Part shown: positions 9,401 through 17,074 of the stretch, piece after piece | Layout: each line of letters begins with the position of its first letter | Position numbering within the stretch: position 1 is the stretch's first letter | NCBI RefSeq assembly: GCF_019599275.1 | Contig: NZ_JAHZTD010000001.1 | Location: forward strand, 310,001 to 374,000 | Length of the DNA: 64,000 nt | Reading direction: 5' to 3' | DNA from: Hymenobacter sp. HSC-4F20 | GTDB lineage: Bacteria > Bacteroidota > Bacteroidia > Cytophagales > Hymenobacteraceae | Notes under the pieces: model-generated | What the model was told of the DNA's origin: nothing | The model's database searches: none | What the model saw: only the letters and a program-made list of their open reading frames with translations | Program-made: the position numbers and the translations under genes

Positions 9401-9523
9401 GGGTGCGCGCCGGCCCTTGGGGCGGGGCTCGTCCGCAGAGTCCTCGGCCGCGTCAACGCCTAGTTCTTCCGTGGCAAATGTGTCCTGATCTTCGGGAAGA
9501 TCGGGGTGGATGGGTAATGTCAT
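6458..9523 (-). CDS. CheB-CheR-PAS fusion protein
   Basis: A fusion of about 1021 residues. The CheB methylesterase domain covers about 45-230, with catalytic Ser in GSAGS, His in VVMHLMP and Asp in GMGTDG. The CheR methyltransferase domain covers about 260-505, with the KRNTVFRRIERRM N-terminal helix, GVTKFFRDADAY and the SAM motif WAPGCSTGEEAYS. A PAS-like segment follows, then a heptad coiled coil with repeated STNEELQ units, then one or two PAS domains to the C-terminus. No kinase domain is present. Such fusions occur in sensory pathways unrelated to flagellar chemotaxis, and no receptor, CheA or CheW is nearby. I chose the ATG at 9523; the frame also opens with a TTG at 9535. Confidence 0.92.
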   Translation of the reverse strand: MTLPIHPDLPEDQDTFATEELGVDAAEDSADEPRPKGRRAPHPQPAERFPIVALCGSAGSIEALERFFTHLTPHSGMAFVVVMHLMPTQDGGMAEVLQRFTSLPVQEVEDGMKLRPNHVYVIPPVKDLSLLHGSLFLLTPTQVPGRRMPIDFFLQSLAKDARDRAVCIILSGMGTDGSVGLKLVMENFGMVMVQDPTTALSDAMPRAALATEFVDFVLPPELMPAKLLEYMERPSLARPLRADAKESATKPAHALQKIFLLIRQQTGHDFSYYKRNTVFRRIERRMNSHQIKEFTTYVRYLQENPHEVEQLFKELLIGVTKFFRDADAYDSLKFHLRPIIQAKEVDSTIRVWAPGCSTGEEAYSLAMTLLELLDEISPSRYLKLQLFATDISVEGVEFARNGVYSENITGDVNPERLRRFFHKLDGQYQIRKEVRDVVVFALHDINKDAPFTKLDLLCCRNLLIYLSAELQKNLMPVFHYAINPGGLLFLGPSENITSFQELFQPLDVKWKISRRTETVASVPRLTNFPFAMSRQNPSAPHPSVALSTTTIARRDNAPFAIEVHKLLLTTYAPPAVVINPKGEILYVNGRTGKYLEPAPGLSGMNLFDMAREDLSFELNGAVHRTIQTRETVVLDNVQVKTEAGQQLLRLTVKYLEEPESLAGLLLVAFEDQPTSRKVRLGKLPSGNLNRDEVVTALDKELQYTKHRLQTTIEEMESSLEELKSTNEELQSTNEELQSTNEEAMTNKEEMQSLNEELMTLNMQYLAKTEELAQTANDMKNLLDATEIAIIFLDNNMNVKRFTPSVARIIHLLPTDVGRPISHFASTLRYDYLLRDVRQVLDRLTTVETNIQATSGEWYSMRVLPYRTLDNYIKGVVITFSEITALKKLENQLQAGALMAASLQETMRQPVLALDDDLRIAFANLSFAQLLGATTSAELLGASLTTVGQGALNRAELLEPLWLLLSHDPGANEFSNLHLDVEVPGRSPVRLRLYARRLLYEGQPTGRVLLGVEALDEDVARL

Positions 9524-9691
9524 GAGGTAAAGCAAAAGGCCTGCTCCAGTCGGATAAGTCCGGGCGGATTGCCAGTTGCTTACGCACAGCAGGCCCCAAA
9601 GTCAAATGTAGGCGAATATGACGGCCCCAGGCCGGAGACGCGCGAGTTTTTGGTAAATACCACCGTGTAAACGAAGACCTTTAGTCTCATG

Positions 9692-9717
9692 CTACGTAGC
9701 CCTACGTAGGCTACGTG
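9692..9717. promoter_or_regulatory. Tandem CTACGTAG boxes
   Basis: The self-complementary octamer CTACGTAG occurs at 9692-9699 and 9702-9709, exactly 10 bp apart, with a third partial copy CTACGTG from 9711. The array lies in the divergent intergenic region between the CheB-CheR fusion and the stand-alone CheB. Spacing of one helical turn suggests cooperative protein binding. Confidence 0.45.
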
Positions 9718-9771
9718 TTTGCCGGAGGGCCTCTTATCAGACTCTTTCTTCTTCTTCCTAGTTCCACGCCT

Positions 9772-10806
9772 GTGTCCAGTCCTTCCCACGTTATTGTTAT
9801 TGGTACTTCTGCTGGCGGCATGCCGGCCCTGGTTCGGTTAATGCAGCAGCTGCCCGCCAGCCTGCCCGCCGCCGTGCTGGTGGTGCAGCACCTGAGCCCC
9901 GAGTCGTCGGGGGAGCCGCTGGTAGACCGCTTAAACGCCCACAGCCAGCTACACTGCAAGCTGGCCCGCGACCGGGAGCCCCTGCAAGCCGGCACGCTGT
10001 ACCTGGCCCCGCCCGACCGGCACCTGCTGGTGAAGGAAACCCAGGTGCTGGTAACTAAGGGCCCGCGCGAAAACAACTACCGCCCCGCCGTCGACGCCCT
10101 GTTCCGCTCGGCCGCCGTGGCCTACGGGCCCAACGTGGTGGGTGTGGTGCTTACCGGCATGCTGCACGACGGCACCGCCGGCCTCGACTTTGTGAAGCGG
10201 TGCGGGGGTGCGGCCATGGTGCAGGACCCCGCCGATGCGGAGTACCCCAGCATGCCCGAGAGTGCCCTGCGCAACGTGGAAGTAGACTATGTGCTGCCCA
10301 TTGACATGATGGGCCGGGTGTTAATTGAGCTGGTGGGGCTGCCAAAGTCATCTTCCCCAGGCTCGGCGCCGATTCCTGAAGATTTGAAAACGGAAGCTGC
10401 TATTGCTGAACGTATCGTGGGAAACATTGAAGATGTTCGTAAAATAGGCAAACAGGTACCCCTTACCTGCCCCGACTGCGGCGGGGCCCTCTGGGAGCTG
10501 AAGCACGGCAGCGTGCTGCGCTACCGCTGCCACACCGGCCACTCCTTTACCGCCGATGCCCTGCTGGATAAAAGCCAGGATGCTATGGAGGAAACCTTGT
10601 GGGTAGCGCTGCGCATGATGGAGGAGCGCAAAAACCTGCTGGCCAGCATGGCCTCGCACGGCACCGGCGCCTGGACCGTACAGCAGGCCGAGAAGCTGGA
10701 GGAAATAAAGCAGCATGTAAACCGCATGCGCGAGTTTCTGCTCAACGGCCAGCCCGCCGGCTCCCGCCCCGAGGGTTTCCAGGACGACGCCCAGCACCGG
10801 GGGTAG
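9772..10806 (+). CDS. cheB: Stand-alone CheB methylesterase with C-terminal Zn-ribbon
   Basis: Residues 5-185 form a CheB catalytic domain: Ser in GTSAGGMPAL, His in VVQHLSP, Asp in TGMLHDGTAGL. It lacks the receiver domain of classical CheB. The C-terminal third carries CPDCGG and RCHTGHSF, a likely Cys/His zinc ribbon, followed by a helical tail. CheB removes methyl groups from, or deamidates, receptor glutamates; no receptor is nearby, so the target is unknown. I prefer the GTG at 9772 because the CheB fold begins two strands later and the CTACGTAG boxes would otherwise lie against or inside the coding region. An in-frame ATG at 9715 would add 19 mostly hydrophobic residues. It is divergent from the CheB-CheR fusion. 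Confidence 0.85.
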   Translation: MSSPSHVIVIGTSAGGMPALVRLMQQLPASLPAAVLVVQHLSPESSGEPLVDRLNAHSQLHCKLARDREPLQAGTLYLAPPDRHLLVKETQVLVTKGPRENNYRPAVDALFRSAAVAYGPNVVGVVLTGMLHDGTAGLDFVKRCGGAAMVQDPADAEYPSMPESALRNVEVDYVLPIDMMGRVLIELVGLPKSSSPGSAPIPEDLKTEAAIAERIVGNIEDVRKIGKQVPLTCPDCGGALWELKHGSVLRYRCHTGHSFTADALLDKSQDAMEETLWVALRMMEERKNLLASMASHGTGAWTVQQAEKLEEIKQHVNRMREFLLNGQPAGSRPEGFQDDAQHRG

Positions 10807-10966
10807 CCGCCAAGGCTTTGAGGCACGGGTAGAAACCAGCTGAACGCCCTACCCCCAACCCATGCACCAGCCCCGGGCAACGAAGCAGCGGCGCGTGCCG
10901 TTGAGGTATAACCGGCTGACTAGTAGTTGATCCGCCGCCTTGTCTTACCCGCTATTCTACCCTGCC

Positions 10967-11323
10967 ATGGCTACCCACGCTTCCGCCTCCGGACCCGACG
11001 ACCTCTACGCCGACTTCAAACAGGACGTGAACATGACTGCCAGCCAGCTGGAAAAGTGGCTGCAAACCGAGGAGTCCAAATCGGTGGGCCAGGACAGCGG
11101 CGACGGCACCAGCATTGGCCGCCACTCCGGGGAGCGAATCATTGAAATCCTGGGCAAGAAAAAGGCCGACCTCACCGCCGAAGACGAGGAGCACATGCAC
11201 AAGGTGCACAGCTACATCAGCCGCCACCTGGCCCAGGGCCCCCACGATAAACAAGACGTGGAAACCTCCCGCTGGCGCTACTCCCTCATGAACTGGGGCC
11301 ACGACCCCCTGAACGATAAGTAG
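10967..11323 (+). CDS. DUF3140 family protein
   Basis: A 118-residue basic/acidic helical protein of the DUF3140 family. Recognisable blocks are NMTASQLEKWLQTEESKSVG, the GDGTSIGRHSGERI-EIL segment, the KKKADLT-ED-EHM-KVHSYI helix and the C-terminal WRYSLMNWGHDP. The function of the family is not established; members have been seen next to DNA-binding and stress genes. The ATG at 10967 fits the usual N-terminus; an in-frame codon at 10940 adds nine residues. It follows cheB on the same strand after 160 bases. Confidence 0.88.
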   Translation: MATHASASGPDDLYADFKQDVNMTASQLEKWLQTEESKSVGQDSGDGTSIGRHSGERIIEILGKKKADLTAEDEEHMHKVHSYISRHLAQGPHDKQDVETSRWRYSLMNWGHDPLNDK

Positions 11324-11379
11324 GGCCCGGTTCCCCACTACCCCGCTTGGCGGGGAGCTCTCCGGGTCGCAGGGGTAGG

Positions 11380-14058
11380 CTAGAAGAAGTTCCGCGTCGG
11401 AAGCAGGGAAGAAGGGAAGTGCAGCCGGAACGTGGTGCCAGCGTCTGGGGAGCTGCTGACTTCTACGTGGCCCCCGGCCTGCTGTACAATGCGGTTGACT
11501 AGGTACAGGCCCAGCCCGGAGCCCGGCACGTGGTCGTGAAAGCGGCGGAACATCTTGAACAGCTCGGGGCCAAAGCGCGACAAATCCATGCCCAGGCCGT
11601 TGTCCTGCACTAGCAGTATGGGGCTGCCACCGGCAGTTAGGCGGGTAGAAACCAGCACCGTGGGCGGCCGGTCGGGGTGGGCGTATTTGAGGGCGTTGCT
11701 GAGCAGGTTGTAGAGGATGCTTTGCAGGTTGAGCCGGCCAAAGAGGAGCTGCGGAACGGCCGCGAAATCCAGCTCAACCTGGGCCTGCTGCTCCGTTATC
11801 TGACTGCGCATGCTTTGCAGCACGCTCTGGGTAAGCGGCAGCAGCTCTACTACCTCCGTGGGCAAGCCCTGCGTTTGCCGCTCGGCCTGCACTACCTGGG
11901 CCAGCCCCTGAATTGTGCTCTGAATCTGGCCGAGGGCATCCTCAAACATATGCATCAGCTGCTCGGCCTCGGGGTCATGGAAGGTAGCCGTGCGCTTTAG
12001 CTCATCGAATACCCCGGCCATGTTGTGCACGGGTTGCTGCAAATCATGCGAGGCCGTGTACACAAAGTTGTCCAGGTCGTCGTTGATGCGCGTGAGCTGC
12101 TCGTTGGTCAGCTCCAGTTGCCGGTTGGCTTGTTTCGCCTGCTCGTTGGCGGTGCGTAGCTCTTTGTTGGAGGCGGCCAGCTTACGGGTGGCTAGCTGCA
12201 AGGCCTCGGCCATTTCCTTTTGCTCATGAATGTCGGTGTTGGTGCCAAACCAGCGCAGAATGTGGCCCTGGTCATCGTGCATAGCAACTGCCCGTACCAG
12301 AAACCAGCGGTAAGCTCCGTCGGCCCGGCGTAGGCGGGCTTCTACCTGGTAAGGAGTTCCCTGAGCCAGGGCCTCGTGCCACTGCCGGAGCATCAGCAGT
12401 AGGTCGTGCGGGTGGAAATAGGTAGTCCAGCCCTGGCCGAGCACCTCCTGCGGGCTGCTACCGGTAAAGGAATACCACTGCTCATTATAGTAATCGGCCT
12501 CTCCGGAAGGGGTGGTTGTCCAGACAAGGTTGGAAATGGCGTTGGCAAGGGTGCGGAAAGCCACCTCGCTCTGTTCCAGCTTTCGGCGGGCCTGCTCAAG
12601 GTCGGTTACTTCATACGCAAACACCACTACGCCGTCGATACGGCTGTTTTCGTCAAGGCGCGGTTGCTGAATGTAGTTGAAGTAACGGTCCTGGAGGCGG
12701 CCATCGTCGGGGTGGTTCAGCGGAATCAGCATTCCCAGCTCCTGGTGGGTTTGGCCGGTGTTATACACCCACCTGAAGGTGTTGTATACTGCGTGGTCGG
12801 CAATTTCGGGCAAGGCTTCCAGCACGGGCTTGCCCAGCAGGTCGCGCCCCGGGAATAGTTGCTGGTAGACAGGATTTACCAGCTCAAACACCAGCTCGGG
12901 GCCTCCCAGAATGCAGATGCCCGCGGGAGCCTGCATAAAAAGCTGCTCCAGGCGGCCCCGCTGCCGTTCGGCTTCTGCCTGAGCCTGCTGGGCCTCCCGG
13001 GTGCGCGCGGCTACCCGCTGCTCCAGCTCCGAGTTGTTGGTCAGGATTTCAAAATTGGCGGTCAGCAACTCCTCGTTGGTGGCTGCCAGCTCTTCGTTGG
13101 TAGCCGCCAGCTCTTCGTTGGTATAGGCCAGCTGTTGCTCACTTGCTTCCGCCCGCTGCCGGGCCTGCACCTGCTCGGTTACATCGTAGGCAAAAACCAG
13201 AATGCCATCTATTTCTTCGGCCAGGTTACGGCTGGCCTGGTAGATGAAGTTGTAGAACCGCTGGCCACGTTTACCGGTATTATCATGGTCGAGCTGCACC
13301 TGCATTTCGGTGGCCCGGAAAGTTTCGCCCGTTTGGTACACGTAGTCCAGCAAGTCGAAAATAGGTTGATCGGCCAGTTCGGGCATGGCCTCGCGGATCG
13401 GCTTGCCCAGGAGCGGCCGGTCGCCGACCAGCTCCTGGTAAAGCGGGTTCACCAGCTTAAAGACGTGCTGTGGGCCTTCAAAAATGGTAATCATGGCCGG
13501 AGCCTGCATAAACAGGTGGTGCAGGCGGTTGCGCTGGGCTTCGGCCTCGGCGCGGGCCAGGTGCTCACGGGCCTGGCTTTGACGCAGGGCCTGCTCTACG
13601 GCCGTGCGCGACTGCTCGGCCGTATCCGTAAAGTTTACCAGCAGCAGGTCGCCCACCCGCTGGGCCGAAAGATGAAAGTAGTTGTCGAGGCCGTCGCCCT
13701 GGTAGTTTACGCTGAAGCGCTCCGGCTGGCCTGAGGCAAATACGTGGCAATGAAACGCAAACACCCCGGTTTCCAGCGTGTGGGGGTAAAGCTCGAGGTA
13801 GGTTTGGGTAGGAAGGTCAGGCAGGCTAAGAATCTGCCGGGCTTTGGGATTGAGCAAGACAAACGTGAAATCCCGCACTTCCTTTCCCGAGGCTCCATAA
13901 ACGGGCTGGTACAAGGCGTAGCCCGTCAGGGAAATGTTCAATATTCCGTGCAGCAGGTCTTCGGCCGGGACGGTGTCCCGATTATCTGAAAAAGAAGAAG
14001 TGAAAGCAACGTTATCAGGCACAATGGCGGGAGTGACGGGGGCAAAGACAGAAACCAA
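11380..14058 (-). CDS. Multi-PAS sensor histidine kinase (HisKA type)
   Basis: An 892-residue soluble kinase. PAS-like domains lie at about 35-150, 170-300, 370-505 and 510-640. Two coiled-coil linkers (about 300-345 with repeated AATNEEL heptads, and 640-690 with LTNEQLTRINDDLDN) join them. The phosphoacceptor motif is FVYTASHDLQQPVHNM near 695. The ATPase domain has N-box LQSILYNLLSNALKY, G1 VQDNGLGMD and G2 GSGLGLYLVNRIV. The PAS blocks with LFMQAPA, ELVNP-YQ and LLGKP are repeated within the protein and also occur in the kinase at 61614-63596, so these two kinases are paralogues. No response regulator is adjacent. The signal sensed is unknown. Confidence 0.93.
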   Translation of the reverse strand: MVSVFAPVTPAIVPDNVAFTSSFSDNRDTVPAEDLLHGILNISLTGYALYQPVYGASGKEVRDFTFVLLNPKARQILSLPDLPTQTYLELYPHTLETGVFAFHCHVFASGQPERFSVNYQGDGLDNYFHLSAQRVGDLLLVNFTDTAEQSRTAVEQALRQSQAREHLARAEAEAQRNRLHHLFMQAPAMITIFEGPQHVFKLVNPLYQELVGDRPLLGKPIREAMPELADQPIFDLLDYVYQTGETFRATEMQVQLDHDNTGKRGQRFYNFIYQASRNLAEEIDGILVFAYDVTEQVQARQRAEASEQQLAYTNEELAATNEELAATNEELLTANFEILTNNSELEQRVAARTREAQQAQAEAERQRGRLEQLFMQAPAGICILGGPELVFELVNPVYQQLFPGRDLLGKPVLEALPEIADHAVYNTFRWVYNTGQTHQELGMLIPLNHPDDGRLQDRYFNYIQQPRLDENSRIDGVVVFAYEVTDLEQARRKLEQSEVAFRTLANAISNLVWTTTPSGEADYYNEQWYSFTGSSPQEVLGQGWTTYFHPHDLLLMLRQWHEALAQGTPYQVEARLRRADGAYRWFLVRAVAMHDDQGHILRWFGTNTDIHEQKEMAEALQLATRKLAASNKELRTANEQAKQANRQLELTNEQLTRINDDLDNFVYTASHDLQQPVHNMAGVFDELKRTATFHDPEAEQLMHMFEDALGQIQSTIQGLAQVVQAERQTQGLPTEVVELLPLTQSVLQSMRSQITEQQAQVELDFAAVPQLLFGRLNLQSILYNLLSNALKYAHPDRPPTVLVSTRLTAGGSPILLVQDNGLGMDLSRFGPELFKMFRRFHDHVPGSGLGLYLVNRIVQQAGGHVEVSSSPDAGTTFRLHFPSSLLPTRNFF

Positions 14059-14167
14059 AAAACTGGCAAAGCACTACCAAGCTCAAGCACAAGAATACCA
14101 GTAAAATATGGATCAGGTTTAGGAAATGTTTCAGTATTATGGTCGGGGTAGGGCACGGTGCAGTTCC

Positions 14168-14214
14168 GCAGCTAATACCGGAACTCGGCTGAGCAGAGGG
14201 CCGGTATTAGCTGC
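14168..14214 (-). terminator. Hairpin terminator overlapping a stop codon
   Basis: GCAGCTAATACCGG and CCGGTATTAGCTGC form a perfect 14-bp stem with a loop of about 19 bases. The stop codon of the 86-residue gene (14207-14209) lies within the right arm. Confidence 0.6.
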
Positions 14215-14467
14215 TCTCGGCCGTAACGTTTTGCACGCTGAAGCCCGCGGCCATCAGGGCCTGCTGCATGGCTTCGCGGCCGGGGTCCTGGGCCGAGGCC
14301 ACGGCCACCTCGGCCTCGCCGGCCTCAATCCGGTCGACCAAGAGCCCTAGCCCCATTAATACTTGGCGGGCCCGCCCGATGCTGTCGGCGTCGGTGAGGT
14401 CGGCAATTTCCAGGCGGTAGCGCAGCAACTGGGTGGGGTTGGAATCGGGAGGCGGAATGTGGGACAT
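14207..14467 (-). CDS. HMA-like small protein without the CxxC motif
   Basis: An 86-residue protein whose pattern (RYRLEIADLTDADS at the first strand and helix, a central GLLVDRIEAGEAEVAVAS, and a final AMQQALMAAGFSV) resembles the beta-alpha-beta-beta-alpha-beta heavy-metal-associated fold. The metal-binding Cys-x-x-Cys loop is missing, so copper binding is not expected. It could be a structural or peptide-binding relative. The assignment is by fold pattern only and is tentative. Confidence 0.65.
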   Translation of the reverse strand: MSHIPPPDSNPTQLLRYRLEIADLTDADSIGRARQVLMGLGLLVDRIEAGEAEVAVASAQDPGREAMQQALMAAGFSVQNVTAESS

Positions 14468-14664
14468 GGTAGGGGGCTGAGAAGGTGAAACCTGATCGGT
14501 TGGTATAGAAGTGTACTGCTTTAGGCGCCGGAGGTTATCGTTGAGTATGAATCGGGGGGGGTAGTCCGGCGCAAACTGTTAGCTTCGGGGCAACCCGCGC
14601 AACCGCCCGCTCGCTTGCGCGTCAGTAGCCCACGTTTCTTTTTCGTTTTCCTTTTCTTCTCCGA

Positions 14665-16464
14665 ATGACCTCGTTTTTCCGTCCGGCCGCCGTGGCCGCG
14701 CTGCTGGCCCTGGCCGCGCCGGTGCTGGCCAAAGCCCCCCGCGAGCTTACCTACACCGTCAGCATGGACCCGGCCACCAACAGCAACGCCTTTCAGGTAA
14801 AGCTGCAACTGCCCAAGCTCAAGAAAGAGCAGGCTATTTACCAGTTTGCCGCCACCGCGCCCGGCACCTACCAGGTCATGGACATGGGCCGCTTCGTGAG
14901 CAACTTCCAGGCTTTCGACGACAAGGGCAAGGCGCTTGAAGCCAAGCAAATCGGCACCAACCAGTGGCAGCTCAGCCAGCCCGAGAAAACCCGCGAAATC
15001 CGCTACACCATTGCCGAAACCTGGGACACCCCGGTAAAGGAGCACAACATTTACCGCATGTGCGGCTCCTCCCTGGAAACCGACCACGCCCTGCTCAACG
15101 GCCAGACCCTGCTGGGCTACCCCCAGGGCATGCAGGATAAGCCTCTGCGCCTGAAGCTGGAGTACCCCAGCGCCTGGAAAGCCGGCTCGGTGCTACAACT
15201 AGACAAAGACGGCTACTACCACCTCCAGGACTACGACCACGCCGTGGATTCGCCCATTCTGCTGGGCCGCCTCACCGAAGCCAGCACCAAGCTCGGCAAC
15301 GCCGACGTGGCCCTGTACTGCTACTCCGCTACCGACAAGGTGCAGGCCGAGCCTCTGCTGGGCTACATGCAGAAAATGCTCAGCGCCGCCCAGAGCTTCT
15401 TCGGGGGGCAGCTGCCCGTGAACCGCTACGCCTTCCTGTACCACTTCGCCGACCGCTCGGCCGGGGCCTGGGAGCATTCCTACAGCTCGGAGTATGTACT
15501 GCCGGAGCAGCCGCTCACGCCCGAATCGGCGCAGGGGGTAGTGGACATTGCCGCCCACGAGTTTTTCCACGTCATGACCCCGCTCAACATCCACTCCGAG
15601 GTGATTGAGCACTTCAACTTCGTGCAGCCCACTGGCTCGGAGCACCTGTGGCTGTATGAGGGCACCACCGAGTGGGCCTCGCACATGATGCAGCTGCGCG
15701 GCGGCCTCGTGCCCCTGGACGACTACCTGAGCATGCTGCACGACAAAGTGCAGTACGACCGTACCCGCACCGATACTACCTACAGCCTCAGCCGCCTGGG
15801 CCTCAACTCGTTCAGCGACGAGGGGCAGCGCCAGTACGGCAACATTTACCAGCGCGGGGCCCTCACGGCCGGTTTGCTGGATCTGCGCCTGCTGGAGCTG
15901 AGCGGGGGCAAGCGCGGCCTCCGCGACGTGCTGCTGGAACTGGCTAAGCAATACGGCCCCAACAAGCCCATCAGCGAGAAAAATTTCTTCCAGGACTTCA
16001 CCAAGATGACCTACCCTGAGATTGGGGACTTCTTTAAGCGCTACGTGCAAAGCGCCGAGCCCCTGCCCCTACAGGAGTACTACAGCAAAATCGGGATTCG
16101 CTACGAGCCCATTCAGCACACCGGCAAGCAGGTGGCTACCCTGGGCGCGCTAGGCCTGGCTCCGCGCGAAACCAGCGTGTATTTCACCAAAGTAGGCGGC
16201 CCGCTGCAAGCTGCCGGCGTACAGGTCGGCGACCAGCTGGTAGCCGTAGATGGTGTGCGCAACGACTTCACGGCCCTGCGCCGGGTAGCCAGCCGCCAGC
16301 CTGGCTCCGAGCTACCCCTCACCATCATTCGCAACGGGCAGGAGCAAACGGTACGCGTAAAGCTGGGCAGCACGGAGGAAGTGAAGCGTTACATCTTCAC
16401 CCAGGACCCCGCCGCTACCCCCGCCCAGCTGGCATTGCGCCAGGCGTGGCTGAAGAACTTGTAA
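14665..16464 (+). CDS. M61-family metallopeptidase with PDZ domain
   Basis: A 599-residue exported peptidase of the M61 (glycyl aminopeptidase) family. A signal peptide covers about residues 1-22 (ends near VLAKA). The N-terminal beta domain spans about 25-200 and the catalytic domain 230-480, with the zinc motif HEFFH near 303-307 and the downstream glutamate ligand in LYEGTTEW. A PDZ domain occupies about 500-575 (VGDQLVAVDGV). It should act in the periplasm or at the outer membrane on peptides with small N-terminal residues, judging from the family. Single gene with a hairpin terminator after it. Confidence 0.93.
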   Translation: MTSFFRPAAVAALLALAAPVLAKAPRELTYTVSMDPATNSNAFQVKLQLPKLKKEQAIYQFAATAPGTYQVMDMGRFVSNFQAFDDKGKALEAKQIGTNQWQLSQPEKTREIRYTIAETWDTPVKEHNIYRMCGSSLETDHALLNGQTLLGYPQGMQDKPLRLKLEYPSAWKAGSVLQLDKDGYYHLQDYDHAVDSPILLGRLTEASTKLGNADVALYCYSATDKVQAEPLLGYMQKMLSAAQSFFGGQLPVNRYAFLYHFADRSAGAWEHSYSSEYVLPEQPLTPESAQGVVDIAAHEFFHVMTPLNIHSEVIEHFNFVQPTGSEHLWLYEGTTEWASHMMQLRGGLVPLDDYLSMLHDKVQYDRTRTDTTYSLSRLGLNSFSDEGQRQYGNIYQRGALTAGLLDLRLLELSGGKRGLRDVLLELAKQYGPNKPISEKNFFQDFTKMTYPEIGDFFKRYVQSAEPLPLQEYYSKIGIRYEPIQHTGKQVATLGALGLAPRETSVYFTKVGGPLQAAGVQVGDQLVAVDGVRNDFTALRRVASRQPGSELPLTIIRNGQEQTVRVKLGSTEEVKRYIFTQDPAATPAQLALRQAWLKNL

Positions 16465-16492
16465 GCCCATCACACTACCCCCTATACACGCT

Positions 16493-16526
16493 CAAAGCCC
16501 CGGCAACGTAGGTCGTCGGGGCTTTG
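16493..16526. terminator. Hairpin terminator
   Basis: CAAAGCCCCG / CGGGGCTTTG stem with a 14-base loop between the convergent M61 gene and the small orphan gene; likely serves both. Confidence 0.75.
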
Positions 16527-16549
16527 GCGTTTTCAGGAAAGTCGGGGGG

Positions 16550-16885
16550 TTAGGCCAGGGGGCGAGGACGGGGCGTTTGGCCCGCGTTGCGAGCCTGGCT
16601 ATGAGCAGGTTGCGAGGGTAGCTGAGCCTGCACAATGGGAGTAGCCTCCGTGATGTTGCCCGCGGCGTCGCAGTAGCACACCATGTACTCTACAGTTCCG
16701 CCACTGGCGGGCAGCGTGCGGTCAATGTGGGGGCTGCAGGCATTGTGGGCAATGCACTTCCAGGCCTGGTTTACCTGGCGACGGTACACGTAAGCAAAAC
16801 GGCCGGGCTGGCGCGTGAAGTCGAGCCGGCAGCCGGCTGGCACCAAGTGCAATTGTAAATCGGTCGTAGCAGTCGGAACAGTCAT
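16550..16885 (-). CDS. Small orphan protein, paralogue B
   Basis: A 111-residue homologue of the protein at 543-854, sharing LQLHLVPAG-RLDF, FAYVYRR, W-C-A-NA-SP, EY and DAAG. Its tail from residue 90 is Pro/Gln/Arg-rich and not conserved. It has no signal peptide that I can see. The gene is preceded by the second copy of the conserved upstream element, and by a universal stress protein gene on the same strand 190 bases upstream. Function unknown; the paired upstream elements suggest the two small genes respond to the same regulator. Confidence 0.75.
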   Translation of the reverse strand: MTVPTATTDLQLHLVPAGCRLDFTRQPGRFAYVYRRQVNQAWKCIAHNACSPHIDRTLPASGGTVEYMVCYCDAAGNITEATPIVQAQLPSQPAHSQARNAGQTPRPRPLA

Positions 16886-16960
16886 ACGTGTTTTTGAAAG
16901 AACAGAAGAAATTTTTGGCTTATTCTGGTGTGAAAGATAGACAATGCTAGCGGGTTTTTA

Positions 16961-17010
16961 GCTCCCGGATTTCTACGGATTTGCCTCCCGAAAAACCCTG
17001 ATTTTGCTTG
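16961..17010 (-). promoter_or_regulatory. Conserved upstream element, copy B
   Basis: Minus-strand AAAATCAGGGTTTTTCGGGA, then AAATCCGTAGAAAT and CCGGGAGC, matching copy A at 938-989 in order and spacing with few gaps. About 76 bases upstream of the start codon of paralogue B. Confidence 0.55.
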
Positions 17011-17074
17011 TGATCAGGCACATGCTGCCCCAAGCCCGGCCTGAGGCAGTGTACACGCAGTGGGGTAGTTGCAG

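Noticed and set aside
14168..14214. Hairpin read as a transposon end or attachment site
   Set aside because: It overlaps a stop codon and stands where a terminator is expected. No transposase or target duplication is near.
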